Shown: piece by piece, positions 46,322 through 54,108 of the stretch
Numbering within the stretch: the stretch's first letter is position 1
How the letters are laid out: every line of letters starts with the position of its first letter
Source of the DNA: Bacteroidia bacterium
GTDB lineage: Bacteria; Bacteroidota; Bacteroidia; 2-12-FULL-35-15
Length of the DNA stretch: 64,000 nucleotides
Direction of reading: 5' to 3'
Assembly (NCBI GenBank): GCA_020051175.1
Contig: JAGVJJ010000024.1
Span: 23,643 to 87,642 of the forward strand
Translations under genes and position numbers: made by a program
Notes under the pieces: generated by a model
What the model was told of the DNA's origin: nothing
What the model saw: only the letters and a program-made list of their open reading frames with translations
The model's database searches: none

Positions 46322-48496
46322 TTAAAACACCTGCATTTCCCCACTACCACCCCAGCGGTTTTTATCTTCACCCGATTTAACTATACCATTTTCTGCCAAT
46401 AGCATTACATCAACCTCATTTCGCCATTTCTCGCTACCTGTAAAATTACCAGCTTTGGTTGCTTGAGATAAGATAATGAAGGATTGTTTAGGATATTGTT
46501 TCTTTAGCTCCAGGAACGTTTCTAAATCAATTCCTACATGGTCTTTGCTGTCCAGTACCACAAAATCAAAATCCGTAGGATTAAGGCGGTTCAAACTATC
46601 CACAATCTTAAAATTATCTCCCCCAGTAATGTTCAGGCGTTTCAATAGTTCGGTAAATGTGGGTGTTCCGAATTGCTCTCCGGCTACATAAAGAATTTTG
46701 TAGTTCAATGAAGCAAGATACTGGGAGAATAAAAGAACAAAAGAGGATTTCCCGCTTCCACCAATGCCGTAAACAAAAAAATGAGTAGGCTTACAAGCCT
46801 GACCAATTAGTTTCAGCCATTTACCTTGTAAGCCTATTAAATCAAAAGACGCTTTTTTTGCATCTTCAACGCTCATTACTCCTTCTGTATTGGGTTCATC
46901 CGGTAATGAGCCTAATCCCTTCTTTTTAGCAGGGACTTTTTTTTTAATTCCGTAACCGGAAACAGTGCTTTTTCTAATCAGATTTTTTACACTCCTGAAC
47001 GATTTACGAATCGCATCAATTAAATGGTCAAAATCCCTTTCAATTGCCCGTAATTCACTATCGGTTAAGTAGTAACCGTATGAAATAGTTTTGTCTGTGC
47101 CTTCTTCATATTTGAATTTGGTGAAAAATACATTGAACCAGCCTCTTTTCTTCATTTTGTAATTAATGTATTTTTCAAAAGCACGGGCAAAAATTTCATT
47201 CTTTTGAAGCAAGTATTTCCGGCTCGAATGCTTTTTAACGCGCTTCACATATTCAGAACTCTGACCGTTAGGGGTGTAACATATTTTATCTATGAGTTTT
47301 TTCATTAATCCGGCTAAGTACTTGTTCGTTTGTACATTCACATTCCAGTTAATCATTCCCCCGGTGAGTGATTTTGTTGAGTTCGGTTCCGCATACGTAC
47401 CGCAATAATAATCCAACGCATGACCGTATTCGTGTGCAAGCGATTGAAGTCCCCGGCTTAACAAGGCATGTCGATATTCAACATTTCTCCTTTGCAGATC
47501 GACACGATATTTAAACGAATCAGCAGAATGCCTTGTAAGATTGATAACAAAGGATTGCGGTTCAAAATGTCCGCTCGTATGCGGAATGCCACGAGAACCA
47601 AAAGCAAGTGAAAGAACTCCGTTTAAGCCTATTTGCTGGCGTTCAAAACCTAATACATGCTGTAAATCATACAGTGATATGGCAAGCCCCATCATATAGT
47701 TTTGCCGGTCTTCCTGTGTTGTCCAGTTCCCAAATTCAAAACCTCTGAAAGCGTAGTGTAATCTTAAAAATTCGGGAATTAAATCTGTGTCCTTTAGCCG
47801 GACAAGGTAGTTTTTGGGTAGCTCTATACCCTGCCGGAAACGTTTATCTTCCGGGCTGAAAATAATCTGGGGTTCTTTTTGAAATCCCCAGTATTTATCT
47901 GTTGATGAGTATTCCGGTACTGTTCCGGTATCTACAATTTTGCCTAAGTCTTTCATAGTAAGAGGTTTTTTATGTGATTGTATTGTTTGATTCTCTATAC
48001 CTAACATTCCATCATCTGCAAAGGAATAATAGCTATCGCGTGTAATGATTAAATGGTCAAGCACTTCTATTTCCATGTACTTGGCGGCATCTTTAATGTT
48101 TTTTGTCATACGAATATCTGCATCACTGGGTTTTGTGTTCCCGCTTGGGTGGTTATGTGCTACTATCATAGCACTACTCAGACTTTTTATTGCTGCCGCA
48201 ATAATGATTCTTATATCCACTACTACACCGGAAGTACCGCCTACCGTATGTCTGTAAAAACCAATGATGTTATGTGCCCTGTTCAGGTACAACACAAAAA
48301 ATTGTTCCTGCAATTCAATCGTATCAGGTGGATATAGTTCTCGTATAATATTGGCAGCATCTGCGGAAGTTGCTACTTTTCCAAAGCTTTTACGGTTAAT
48401 GGTGGTAAATTTTATTTCTATTTCCGGTATATCCGGCTTGCCATTCACTCCCGAAATAAAAACCATTTCCGGTTTTTGCAGATACTGTTTTTTCAT
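46322..48496 (-). CDS. RadC-like JAB domain, LPD1 metallopeptidase-like and RadA-like ATPase fusion
   Basis: This 724-residue protein has three parts. Residues about 40-165 form a RadC-type JAB domain with IVAHNHPSGNTKPSDADI (JAMM motif). Residues about 230-470 resemble the LPD1 polyvalent-protein domain, with SLYDLQHVLGFERQQIGLNG and the zinc motif AHEYGHALDYY (about 355). Residues about 570-724 form a RecA-superfamily ATPase with Walker A YGIGGSGKSSF, Walker B FDFVVLDS and GEDKNRWGGSGEMQVF, which aligns with the RadA KNRFG motif. LPD1 proteins are thought to enter recipient cells with mobile DNA. Its ATG overlaps the stop of the lytic transglycosylase gene (ATGA). Confidence 0.82.
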   Translation of the reverse strand: MKKQYLQKPEMVFISGVNGKPDIPEIEIKFTTINRKSFGKVATSADAANIIRELYPPDTIELQEQFFVLYLNRAHNIIGFYRHTVGGTSGVVVDIRIIIAAAIKSLSSAMIVAHNHPSGNTKPSDADIRMTKNIKDAAKYMEIEVLDHLIITRDSYYSFADDGMLGIENQTIQSHKKPLTMKDLGKIVDTGTVPEYSSTDKYWGFQKEPQIIFSPEDKRFRQGIELPKNYLVRLKDTDLIPEFLRLHYAFRGFEFGNWTTQEDRQNYMMGLAISLYDLQHVLGFERQQIGLNGVLSLAFGSRGIPHTSGHFEPQSFVINLTRHSADSFKYRVDLQRRNVEYRHALLSRGLQSLAHEYGHALDYYCGTYAEPNSTKSLTGGMINWNVNVQTNKYLAGLMKKLIDKICYTPNGQSSEYVKRVKKHSSRKYLLQKNEIFARAFEKYINYKMKKRGWFNVFFTKFKYEEGTDKTISYGYYLTDSELRAIERDFDHLIDAIRKSFRSVKNLIRKSTVSGYGIKKKVPAKKKGLGSLPDEPNTEGVMSVEDAKKASFDLIGLQGKWLKLIGQACKPTHFFVYGIGGSGKSSFVLLFSQYLASLNYKILYVAGEQFGTPTFTELLKRLNITGGDNFKIVDSLNRLNPTDFDFVVLDSKDHVGIDLETFLELKKQYPKQSFIILSQATKAGNFTGSEKWRNEVDVMLLAENGIVKSGEDKNRWGGSGEMQVF

Positions 48497-49235
48497 AATT
48501 TCTCTTTTAAAAATTTTATAATCTGTTTCCGTTTCATAAAAACAATTCCGCCAACTCCTAAAATCAGCAGTCCGCCAAGTACACTGCCTTTGTTTTCTTT
48601 AACTGTAACAACAACCGTTTCCACTTTTTTTTTAACAGCGATAAAAATTCTTTCGGAATTTTTTTGTAAATAAATTCACGAAATTCCGCTACGGTCAGGT
48701 AGCCGTCATGGTTGAGGTCTAAGGGGTTTTGCTGAACCAGTTTTTTAGCGTACTCCAATCCTTTTTCGCTCCCGAAAATATAGTCCTCCGGCTTACCGAC
48801 TGAATAGGGGTAAAAGGTGTACTGGTACACATCTTCAAAATTTTTCATTTTACCTTTAGCAGGCAAAAAATATTTATGTACATAGTCAAGCTGCTGCACA
48901 TTATTCATTTTGTATAATTGCTGTGTTGAAGTACCCAGATACTTTGCTGTTTTCGGCATGAATTGTATTAAACCGGTAGCACGGTATTTCGAGCGTTCAA
49001 AATCGTTCGTGCTGTCAGGGGTTCCGACAGGTTTTACCAGTTTGCCCTCCCCATCATAACCCGGTGTAGTGGCTTTTTGCTTATTGACTATTTGCGGGTT
49101 AAATGTTCCCCCTGTTTCAGAGTTCATTACTGCCATAATCCAGTCAGGCTGAACCTTTAAATCAGTTGCTATATTTTGCAGCTTTTTCAAAAAAGCATCT
49201 TTGTTGAATTTTATTTTGTCTTCAAACACTATCAT
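48493..49235 (-). CDS. Lytic transglycosylase with EF-hand and membrane tail; needs -1 frameshift
   Basis: The plain frame stops at 48564 after 223 residues. A -1 shift at nine A (48625-48633, context TTA AAA AAA AAG) gives 247 residues. That frame adds a membrane helix (VLGGLLILGVGGIVF) and a basic tail (MKRKQIIKFLKEKL), and its TGA overlaps the next gene's ATG. The N-terminal domain is SLT-like (PDWIMAVMNSETGGTFNPQ, ATGLIQFMPKTAKYLG), cutting peptidoglycan glycan strands. Residues about 175-186 (DLNHDGYLTVAE) are a perfect calcium-binding EF-hand loop. A role in particle entry or exit through the cell wall is likely. A A-AAA-AAG is a known slippery sequence, but a real mutation is also possible. 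Confidence 0.78.
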
Positions 49236-50258
49236 TTGTTAATGGTTTTAATATGTTTTTTACTTACCCATCGCTGGGTATCGTCAATGGTCATAAATTT
49301 CACATAAGTATTACCGGGTGTAGTCAGTTCCATAATCGGATAACCAAGTATGATGTTTTTTGCCACTTCACCCACAGCCTGTAACTTATCATTCAGTATG
49401 TAGGTAGGAGAGGTGGTAATAATTTCCCTTCGGTAATCCGCTCCCAACTCCATTCCGGTAAGAGATGCACTGGCACTATCGTACTGTTCTTTAGTAATAC
49501 TCAAAGCAGGATTCTTTTTTTGCTTGTACTGTTCGGCTGTGAGGGTTTCTATCTGTGATGCTGCTATCCATGCGGTAAAGGCATCTTTTACAGGAGCATT
49601 CGTTTTTAGTATTGTTATTTCAATAAACAATACTCCGCTGGGTTCTGCTTTTTCATCAAACATGGTTCGCCCGGTTGTAATACCTGCTGCAATTCCGCTG
49701 TCAATGGTTGTAATAATATTGCTCCTGCCAAAAACCAATAAACTGTCTTTTGTCTGCGAACCGGATGCTCTGGGAGTTTTACGGATATTCACTCTTGCTT
49801 TGGAAACAGCAACACGTCCTTTGCCATATTCCAGGGATGTTTTAATCTTTTGGTCAGGCTGCTTTTGAGTAAGGTTGATAATGTTAAAAAATTTCTGATA
49901 CTCTTCCGCGCTCAAGTCATCTTTTAAGTCATCCGTAACGTTCGTATGGTACAGATTCCGGTTAGGCTGTTGTAACAGCCTGCCAGTTGGTGATTTCTTT
50001 GGCTGTTTCAAAAATTGTTTTTTCATCTGTTCCGACTCCTTCCAACGCAGTACGTAGCTTAATTGCCTGCTGTGTTGCCGGATCATCAGCCGCCATTTTT
50101 TCCTGCTGATTGGTTTTCCATTGATTGTAAAACTTCTTACCGCCCCATAAAAGCAACAGTAATAAACCTCCTTTCACGGCATAATCAATAAGACTGTTTT
50201 TATGATGATCAGGGATAACAAAAATGTTTGGATTCGGTTGTGTTTCGTTTACAGCCAT
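49232..50258 (-). CDS. Membrane-anchored annexin-like / SH3 protein; needs +1 frameshift
   Basis: The first frame (98 residues, stop TAA at 49962) has a membrane helix (VKGGLLLLLLWGG, about 27-40) and then ALEGVGTDEKTIFETAKE, the core of an annexin repeat. The second frame continues it as NLYHTNVTDDLKDDLSAEEY. A +1 shift at GCC-TAA-C restores one 70-residue annexin-like repeat and a 341-residue protein. Downstream are two SH3-like segments (VSKARVNIRKTPRASG, and YVKFMTIDDTQRWVSKKHI). The GxGTD loop is the annexin calcium site. Its end overlaps the lytic transglycosylase start (ATGA). It may bind membrane or cell wall. A second-frame-only protein starting at an internal ATG would overlap the first gene. 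Confidence 0.75.
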
Positions 50259-50422
50259 TTTTTAGCGGTTTGGATAAGAGCTGGTTTTTCTTTTACTTTT
50301 TTAGCAAATAATAATAAATCTTCATGGCTCATTGATTTCTTCAAATCAATCATTGCCTGTAATGCTTCCTTTGCTTTTTCATTGGTAGAAGCGTCTATTC
50401 TGATATTAAATGTAAATTCCAT
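50249..50422 (-). CDS. 57-residue helical protein, unknown
   Basis: A short gene with ATG at 50422 encodes MEFTFNIRIDASTNEKAKEA and ends AKKWL. It has one beta strand, then amphipathic Lys/Glu-rich helices. It starts five bases after the stop of the coiled-coil protein gene and its stop overlaps the annexin-like gene by ten bases, so tight coupling supports it as a real gene. No family is recognised. Confidence 0.7.
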   Translation of the reverse strand: MEFTFNIRIDASTNEKAKEALQAMIDLKKSMSHEDLLLFAKKVKEKPALIQTAKKWL

Positions 50423-50426
50423 CGTG

Positions 50427-51530
50427 TTATTCGTTAGGTTTATTTTGATTGATAAATTGCAGTACTTTATCTGCTAAATCATTGTTAAGCATTCCTGTTT
50501 TCGGGTCTTGTAACATACAATCAATCGTAAAGAGCTTTTTAAATTCTGATACATTCACTTGTTTGAAAAATTGTATAAGGTCATTGATTCCCTGTACTTG
50601 TTTTTCGTCAAGTCCTGTTAAATCGTTAGCTGATTCACTAAAGCCGGAAGTATCATTTGTTTTTTCCGATTCCAATTGTCCCGCATCTTTTTCAAAAATC
50701 TTTTTTACTTCCTCATCACTTAACCCTAAGCCTATTTTTAAAATTTTAGGATTTTGCTTTAACAGATTTTCTCCTGCCTGGACTAATACACGTCCAAGAA
50801 TTATTTCGCCAAAAGGGGTTGATTTTTCTTTTTTCGATTCTTCGTGAAAACCATTTAATTCTCCCTCGTATTCATCCAGTTCATCTTCCAGTTCTTCTAT
50901 GTATTCGTCCTTTTGCGTAATGATGGATTGCAGGGTGTTAATTTCGCTTTGATGGTATTGTTTGAGTTCTTTTATTTCAGAACCGTGTTGCTGTTCTTTT
51001 AACTGTGCTTCAAATTCTTTTCGCAGTAATTCAATCTGAAAGCCGGAAGTATCAGGATTCTTTTTTGTTTCGCTTAATGTTTCATCAAATCTTTTAACAA
51101 GGGAACCTAATCCCGGATGTTCCTGAAGGTTATCTGTTTCCGGTTGATTCTCTGACAGGTAAATGTCTTTGGCATATACCGGCTCTGTTTTACGTGTTTT
51201 ACCTTTATATATCTCAACCTTTATCGCATCTGGATCTCTTGTTTCCAGAATTTTTGCAATGTCTTTTAAGAAGGCTTCACGTCCAGGTTTGAGCGTGTAG
51301 GGTGTTTGCTCCCAGCGCCCTTCTTTGTAGAAGTGAGATATAACGGCATGTTCAGCGAAATACATAAAAACTCTTTTACCGCTTTCTTCATTGTTTGGTA
51401 CAGGCTCTTTGTATTCCGATCCCCTGCCTTTATTCTTTTCTTTTGCTTCTTTTTCAGATTCATCAAGGCGTATGGCGATGTCTTCGATTTCGGGATATTT
51501 TTTAAATATGTCATTTGGTTTAAATTTCAT
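50427..51530 (-). CDS. Coiled-coil structural-type protein
   Basis: From the ATG at 51530 (MKFKPNDIFKKYPEIEDIAI) the protein has 367 residues. The N-terminal third is mixed and ends near EHPGLGSLVKRFDETL. A long coiled coil covers about residues 165-225 (EIKELKQYHQSEINTLQSII). Then comes IILGRVLVQAGENLLKQNP and an acidic C-terminus. There is no signal or membrane helix. The PGLG word belongs to the motif shared across this operon. Function not recognised; a scaffold or internal particle protein is a guess from context. Confidence 0.72.
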   Translation of the reverse strand: MKFKPNDIFKKYPEIEDIAIRLDESEKEAKEKNKGRGSEYKEPVPNNEESGKRVFMYFAEHAVISHFYKEGRWEQTPYTLKPGREAFLKDIAKILETRDPDAIKVEIYKGKTRKTEPVYAKDIYLSENQPETDNLQEHPGLGSLVKRFDETLSETKKNPDTSGFQIELLRKEFEAQLKEQQHGSEIKELKQYHQSEINTLQSIITQKDEYIEELEDELDEYEGELNGFHEESKKEKSTPFGEIILGRVLVQAGENLLKQNPKILKIGLGLSDEEVKKIFEKDAGQLESEKTNDTSGFSESANDLTGLDEKQVQGINDLIQFFKQVNVSEFKKLFTIDCMLQDPKTGMLNNDLADKVLQFINQNKPNE

Positions 51531-51544
51531 GGTGAATACTGTGT

Positions 51545-51868
51545 TTAATTGCAAGTTGTTGGTATTACTTTTAAAAATTGCAGGTCGATGGGTACTATTG
51601 CCTGGCTGATTTCAATTAATCCTGAAAATTCCTGCACCCGGTAAAAAGTATAATCGTTGTAATTAGCAGCTTCGTTAAAAATGTTTGTATCGGAAGCAAT
51701 AACAAGGCTGGCAGGAACAAATTTGTTTAACAAATAATAGAACTCGTTGTAAGCCTTTATTTCTGTTTGGTTTGAATTTTCCAAAATACGCACCGGCTCA
51801 AAATGAAAGTGCGGGAATCCCATTTCGGTCATGCGTTGTGTAATGTATGACAGTATATAGTTATCCAT
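51545..51868 (-). CDS. 107-residue protein, unknown
   Basis: It starts MDNYILSYITQRMTEMGFPH and is rich in aromatic residues and beta strands toward the end (IEISQAIVPIDLQFLKVIPT). It overlaps the upstream gene by eight bases and ends 14 bases before the next ATG. It has no recognisable family and no membrane helix. Position between beta-rich proteins and the coiled-coil protein suggests a particle component. Confidence 0.65.
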   Translation of the reverse strand: MDNYILSYITQRMTEMGFPHFHFEPVRILENSNQTEIKAYNEFYYLLNKFVPASLVIASDTNIFNEAANYNDYTFYRVQEFSGLIEISQAIVPIDLQFLKVIPTTCN

Positions 51869-52241
51869 TGGTAGTGATGCAGTTTAAATAAATCCGTATG
51901 GTATATGGGTAACTGGTTGCTATTCCTGAATCCACGTAGTAACCCTGAACGAAGGAACTTCCTTCAACAGCTTCTGCCAGTTTGAGCAATTTCCATTTCT
52001 TCCCCGGTAATGGTTTGGAATGAATGGTATAGTGTAACGGATGTGATTTTCTGTTATTAAAAAGTAAACTAATATTGCCAAGTACATAGTTATTATTGGC
52101 TTGTCCGGCTTCGTTTCCTGAAAATATAAATCCCTTACAATGCTTTACATTAATCGGAAATTTGAACGAAATTTTCCGTACTTCGCCTGACTGAATTTTG
52201 TCTATCAGGATGATAAAGCATTTACTACGCTCTGTTGTCAT
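51861..52241 (-). CDS. Beta-rich protein, paralogue of the next upstream gene
   Basis: This 126-residue protein is predicted to be mostly beta strands. It shares FPIN near residue 29 and the C-terminal pattern AEAVEGSS...DSGIATSYPYTIRIYL with the 128-residue neighbour, so the two arose by tandem duplication. The shape suits a single jelly-roll, but no structural family is certain. Its start lies 17 bases inside the upstream gene. Confidence 0.7.
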   Translation of the reverse strand: MTTERSKCFIILIDKIQSGEVRKISFKFPINVKHCKGFIFSGNEAGQANNNYVLGNISLLFNNRKSHPLHYTIHSKPLPGKKWKLLKLAEAVEGSSFVQGYYVDSGIATSYPYTIRIYLNCITTNG

Positions 52242-52611
52242 TGTTTATTGGGTTTTCAAGGCGTAAATAGATGTAAGCGTTATAGGGGTAAGTGCCTGCA
52301 TTTCCCGCATCTTTGAACACTATTATAATCGTAGAGCCTTCCGCTCTTTCATTAATCCGGTAGAAACGGTCATCAGGTGGAACCTCCTGCCCTGTCAGAA
52401 TCATTTTCACTTCAAATCCTTCCGGAAAAATTTCGTTGTTGTCAATCTCGAACTTGCTGAAAACAGAATCCTTTAGGGCATTTATATCGGTACAGGAATA
52501 GTGTACTCCCGTAATTTGCTTATAGGCTTTGTCTGCTTCCGCATTAATCGGAAATGAGCCTGCTGCGGGAATTGTAAGTTTTAACAATTGGTATTTAATG
52601 GGTCTTCGCAT
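52225..52611 (-). CDS. Beta-rich protein, paralogue of the next downstream gene
   Basis: This 128-residue protein starts MRRPIKYQLLKLTIPAAGSF and shares FPIN, AEGST and YPYNAYIYLRLE with its downstream neighbour. No signal or membrane helix. It begins just after the hairpin that follows the 234-residue protein gene, so it opens the second part of the operon. Minor capsid or spike protein is an inference only. Confidence 0.7.
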   Translation of the reverse strand: MRRPIKYQLLKLTIPAAGSFPINAEADKAYKQITGVHYSCTDINALKDSVFSKFEIDNNEIFPEGFEVKMILTGQEVPPDDRFYRINERAEGSTIIIVFKDAGNAGTYPYNAYIYLRLENPINNDNRA

Positions 52612-52638
52612 GGTGATAACTGATTTAACTGGTTAAGT

Positions 52639-52675
52639 AAAGCGGGGAGAAGAAATAATTGAAACTCCCCGCTTT
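52639..52675 (-). terminator. Hairpin after the 234-residue protein gene
   Basis: Arms AAAGCGGGGAG (52639-52649) and CTCCCCGCTTT (52665-52675) form an 11-bp stem with a 15-base loop. It is GC-rich against AT-rich surroundings. The T-run is short, so it may be leaky or an RNA processing or stability element. Confidence 0.75.
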
Positions 52676-52688
52676 AATGGCTTTCTTT

Positions 52689-53393
52689 TTAGTACGGTAT
52701 TACAGAAGCACCTATAAGAATTGCCTTTGCCCATGTATTTGCTACGGGTGCTGTCGCAAAGTCAATGTTAAACTCCATTGCCTGCTCCGCTTCCACAGGT
52801 TTGGGATTATCAAGTGTCCATAAGCCTTTCCGGAGGTCTGTCCGGTTGCCGGTATCAAATATTTCGCACGATACTCTTGCAGCAGGTGTGATTGTTTTGC
52901 CTCCGTTAATCTTAAATTCAAATTCTCCGTTGCGAATTTCATGTGGAATCACATCAAAGGTTACATCTTCCTTGTTGGGTGCTATTCCGGTCAGCAGTAT
53001 CACCCCGGTTAAGCAGAAATGATTGTCTTTTTCCAGTTTTTGTTTACTTACGTTACCCAGCCCCGGAGATTTATTGTCTGTGTCCTGTATCATTTTAATA
53101 TTCTTTAATCCGGCAACTGACTTCACAAAATAATACTCGCTATCTGCTAATTGCAGTCTTCTTTCCAAAAGTCCTTTTTGTATTTCAGCAGGAAAATAAG
53201 GAAGCAAACGAAGCATCTTTGAACGTGAAGTATTTGCATTTCCGGGAGCAGCTTTCTTAGCTCCCATTTTTTTCATCATCATTGCCCTTTTGTCCGGGGG
53301 CATAGCATTTAAGGCTCCGAGCAGGGCGTTTGTGTTTTCTACTGTTAAGAGGCCGAGGTCAAAATCCTCGTGTTCTATTGCTTTTAAGTCCAT
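52689..53393 (-). CDS. Candidate major structural protein (234 residues)
   Basis: The N-terminal ~75 residues are helical and basic (MPPDKRAMMMKKMGAKKAAP). A PGLG word lies at about residue 112 (DNKSPGLGNVSKQK). The remainder is beta-rich (FCLTGVILLTGIA, FEFKINGGKTITPAARVSCE, ILIGASVIPY). It has its own downstream hairpin, separating it from the next genes, as expected for a highly made protein. Helical arm plus beta barrel would suit a capsid protein, but I recognise no named family. It is spaced 53 bases from the gene upstream. Confidence 0.65.
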   Translation of the reverse strand: MDLKAIEHEDFDLGLLTVENTNALLGALNAMPPDKRAMMMKKMGAKKAAPGNANTSRSKMLRLLPYFPAEIQKGLLERRLQLADSEYYFVKSVAGLKNIKMIQDTDNKSPGLGNVSKQKLEKDNHFCLTGVILLTGIAPNKEDVTFDVIPHEIRNGEFEFKINGGKTITPAARVSCEIFDTGNRTDLRKGLWTLDNPKPVEAEQAMEFNIDFATAPVANTWAKAILIGASVIPY

Positions 53394-53445
53394 AGTAATT
53401 GAGTTTTAATTGTTAGTGAATTATTGATTGTTTGTTTTATTGTTT

Positions 53446-54102
53446 TTAAATGATTTCTGCTTCTTCTATCCCAAGCCCTGATACATCTTCGCCATCAGAT
53501 TCCCCGGGATTTAATCCGGACATTTCTTCCTGTTTCGTTTCGATTAAACCGGTATTTGAAGTGCTGCCTTCCGGTAGTGCGGGACGAAATGAATTGTCCT
53601 GGAGCATTTGCATAATTTCGTTTTTTGCCTCGCGGTAATACTTTGCTTCTATTGGTTTTGCTCCCAGTACTTCATCATTGCCCAGACCGTTAAACAGGTC
53701 GTTCTTCACGAGTTTGACCCCGCTGATAATGCCAGCCCCTGCCACACCGTAACCTAAACTACGGGCAAGAGCTTTGATGTTTTTGGCTGAATCCTTATCC
53801 TGTGTTCCTTCTCTTGCAAGCAGGATAATACCTACACCTAAACCAGCCTGTACTAAAGGTTTTACAAGGGATTTTATTTGAAATCCCGTAGCATCGGCAG
53901 GAACAGCAATGAATTTATCTATGCCTTTTCCGATTAAATTTCCGGCAAGTAATCCCCCTACAACAAGCAAAGGTTTGCTTAGTTCCAGACCGGTATTGGT
54001 TTTTGCACCTGTTTTCCCTTTGGTTTCAGTGCCGTGAAGTCCTTTTTTGGACTTCTTTTTTTTGCGCCTTTTATGAGGACTGTAATTGTATTCTGTGTTC
54101 AT
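53446..54102 (-). CDS. Membrane protein with basic N-terminus and GLG motifs
   Basis: This 218-residue protein begins with a strongly basic tail (PHKRRKKKKSKKGLHG), then has two hydrophobic segments (about 45-65, LLVVGGLLAGNLIG, and 85-105, AGLGVGIILLA) and a third near 125-140. The C-terminal third is soluble and acidic and contains NGLGNDE and SGLGIEEAEII as the very end. It follows the transglutaminase-like gene by six bases. The basic-tail membrane protein layout is seen in proteins that bind nucleic acid at membranes, which is only suggestive here. Confidence 0.7.
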   Translation of the reverse strand: MNTEYNYSPHKRRKKKKSKKGLHGTETKGKTGAKTNTGLELSKPLLVVGGLLAGNLIGKGIDKFIAVPADATGFQIKSLVKPLVQAGLGVGIILLAREGTQDKDSAKNIKALARSLGYGVAGAGIISGVKLVKNDLFNGLGNDEVLGAKPIEAKYYREAKNEIMQMLQDNSFRPALPEGSTSNTGLIETKQEEMSGLNPGESDGEDVSGLGIEEAEII

Positions 54103-54108
54103 AGCGGT

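Noticed and set aside
46322..48496. C-terminal ATPase as a viral packaging ATPase
   Set aside because: The KNRWGG motif and overall order fit RadA/RecA, not the HerA/FtsK packaging type.
49232..50086. A separate 284-residue protein starting at an internal ATG
   Set aside because: It would overlap the preceding gene by 125 bases and would split an annexin repeat. A joined product explains both frames better.
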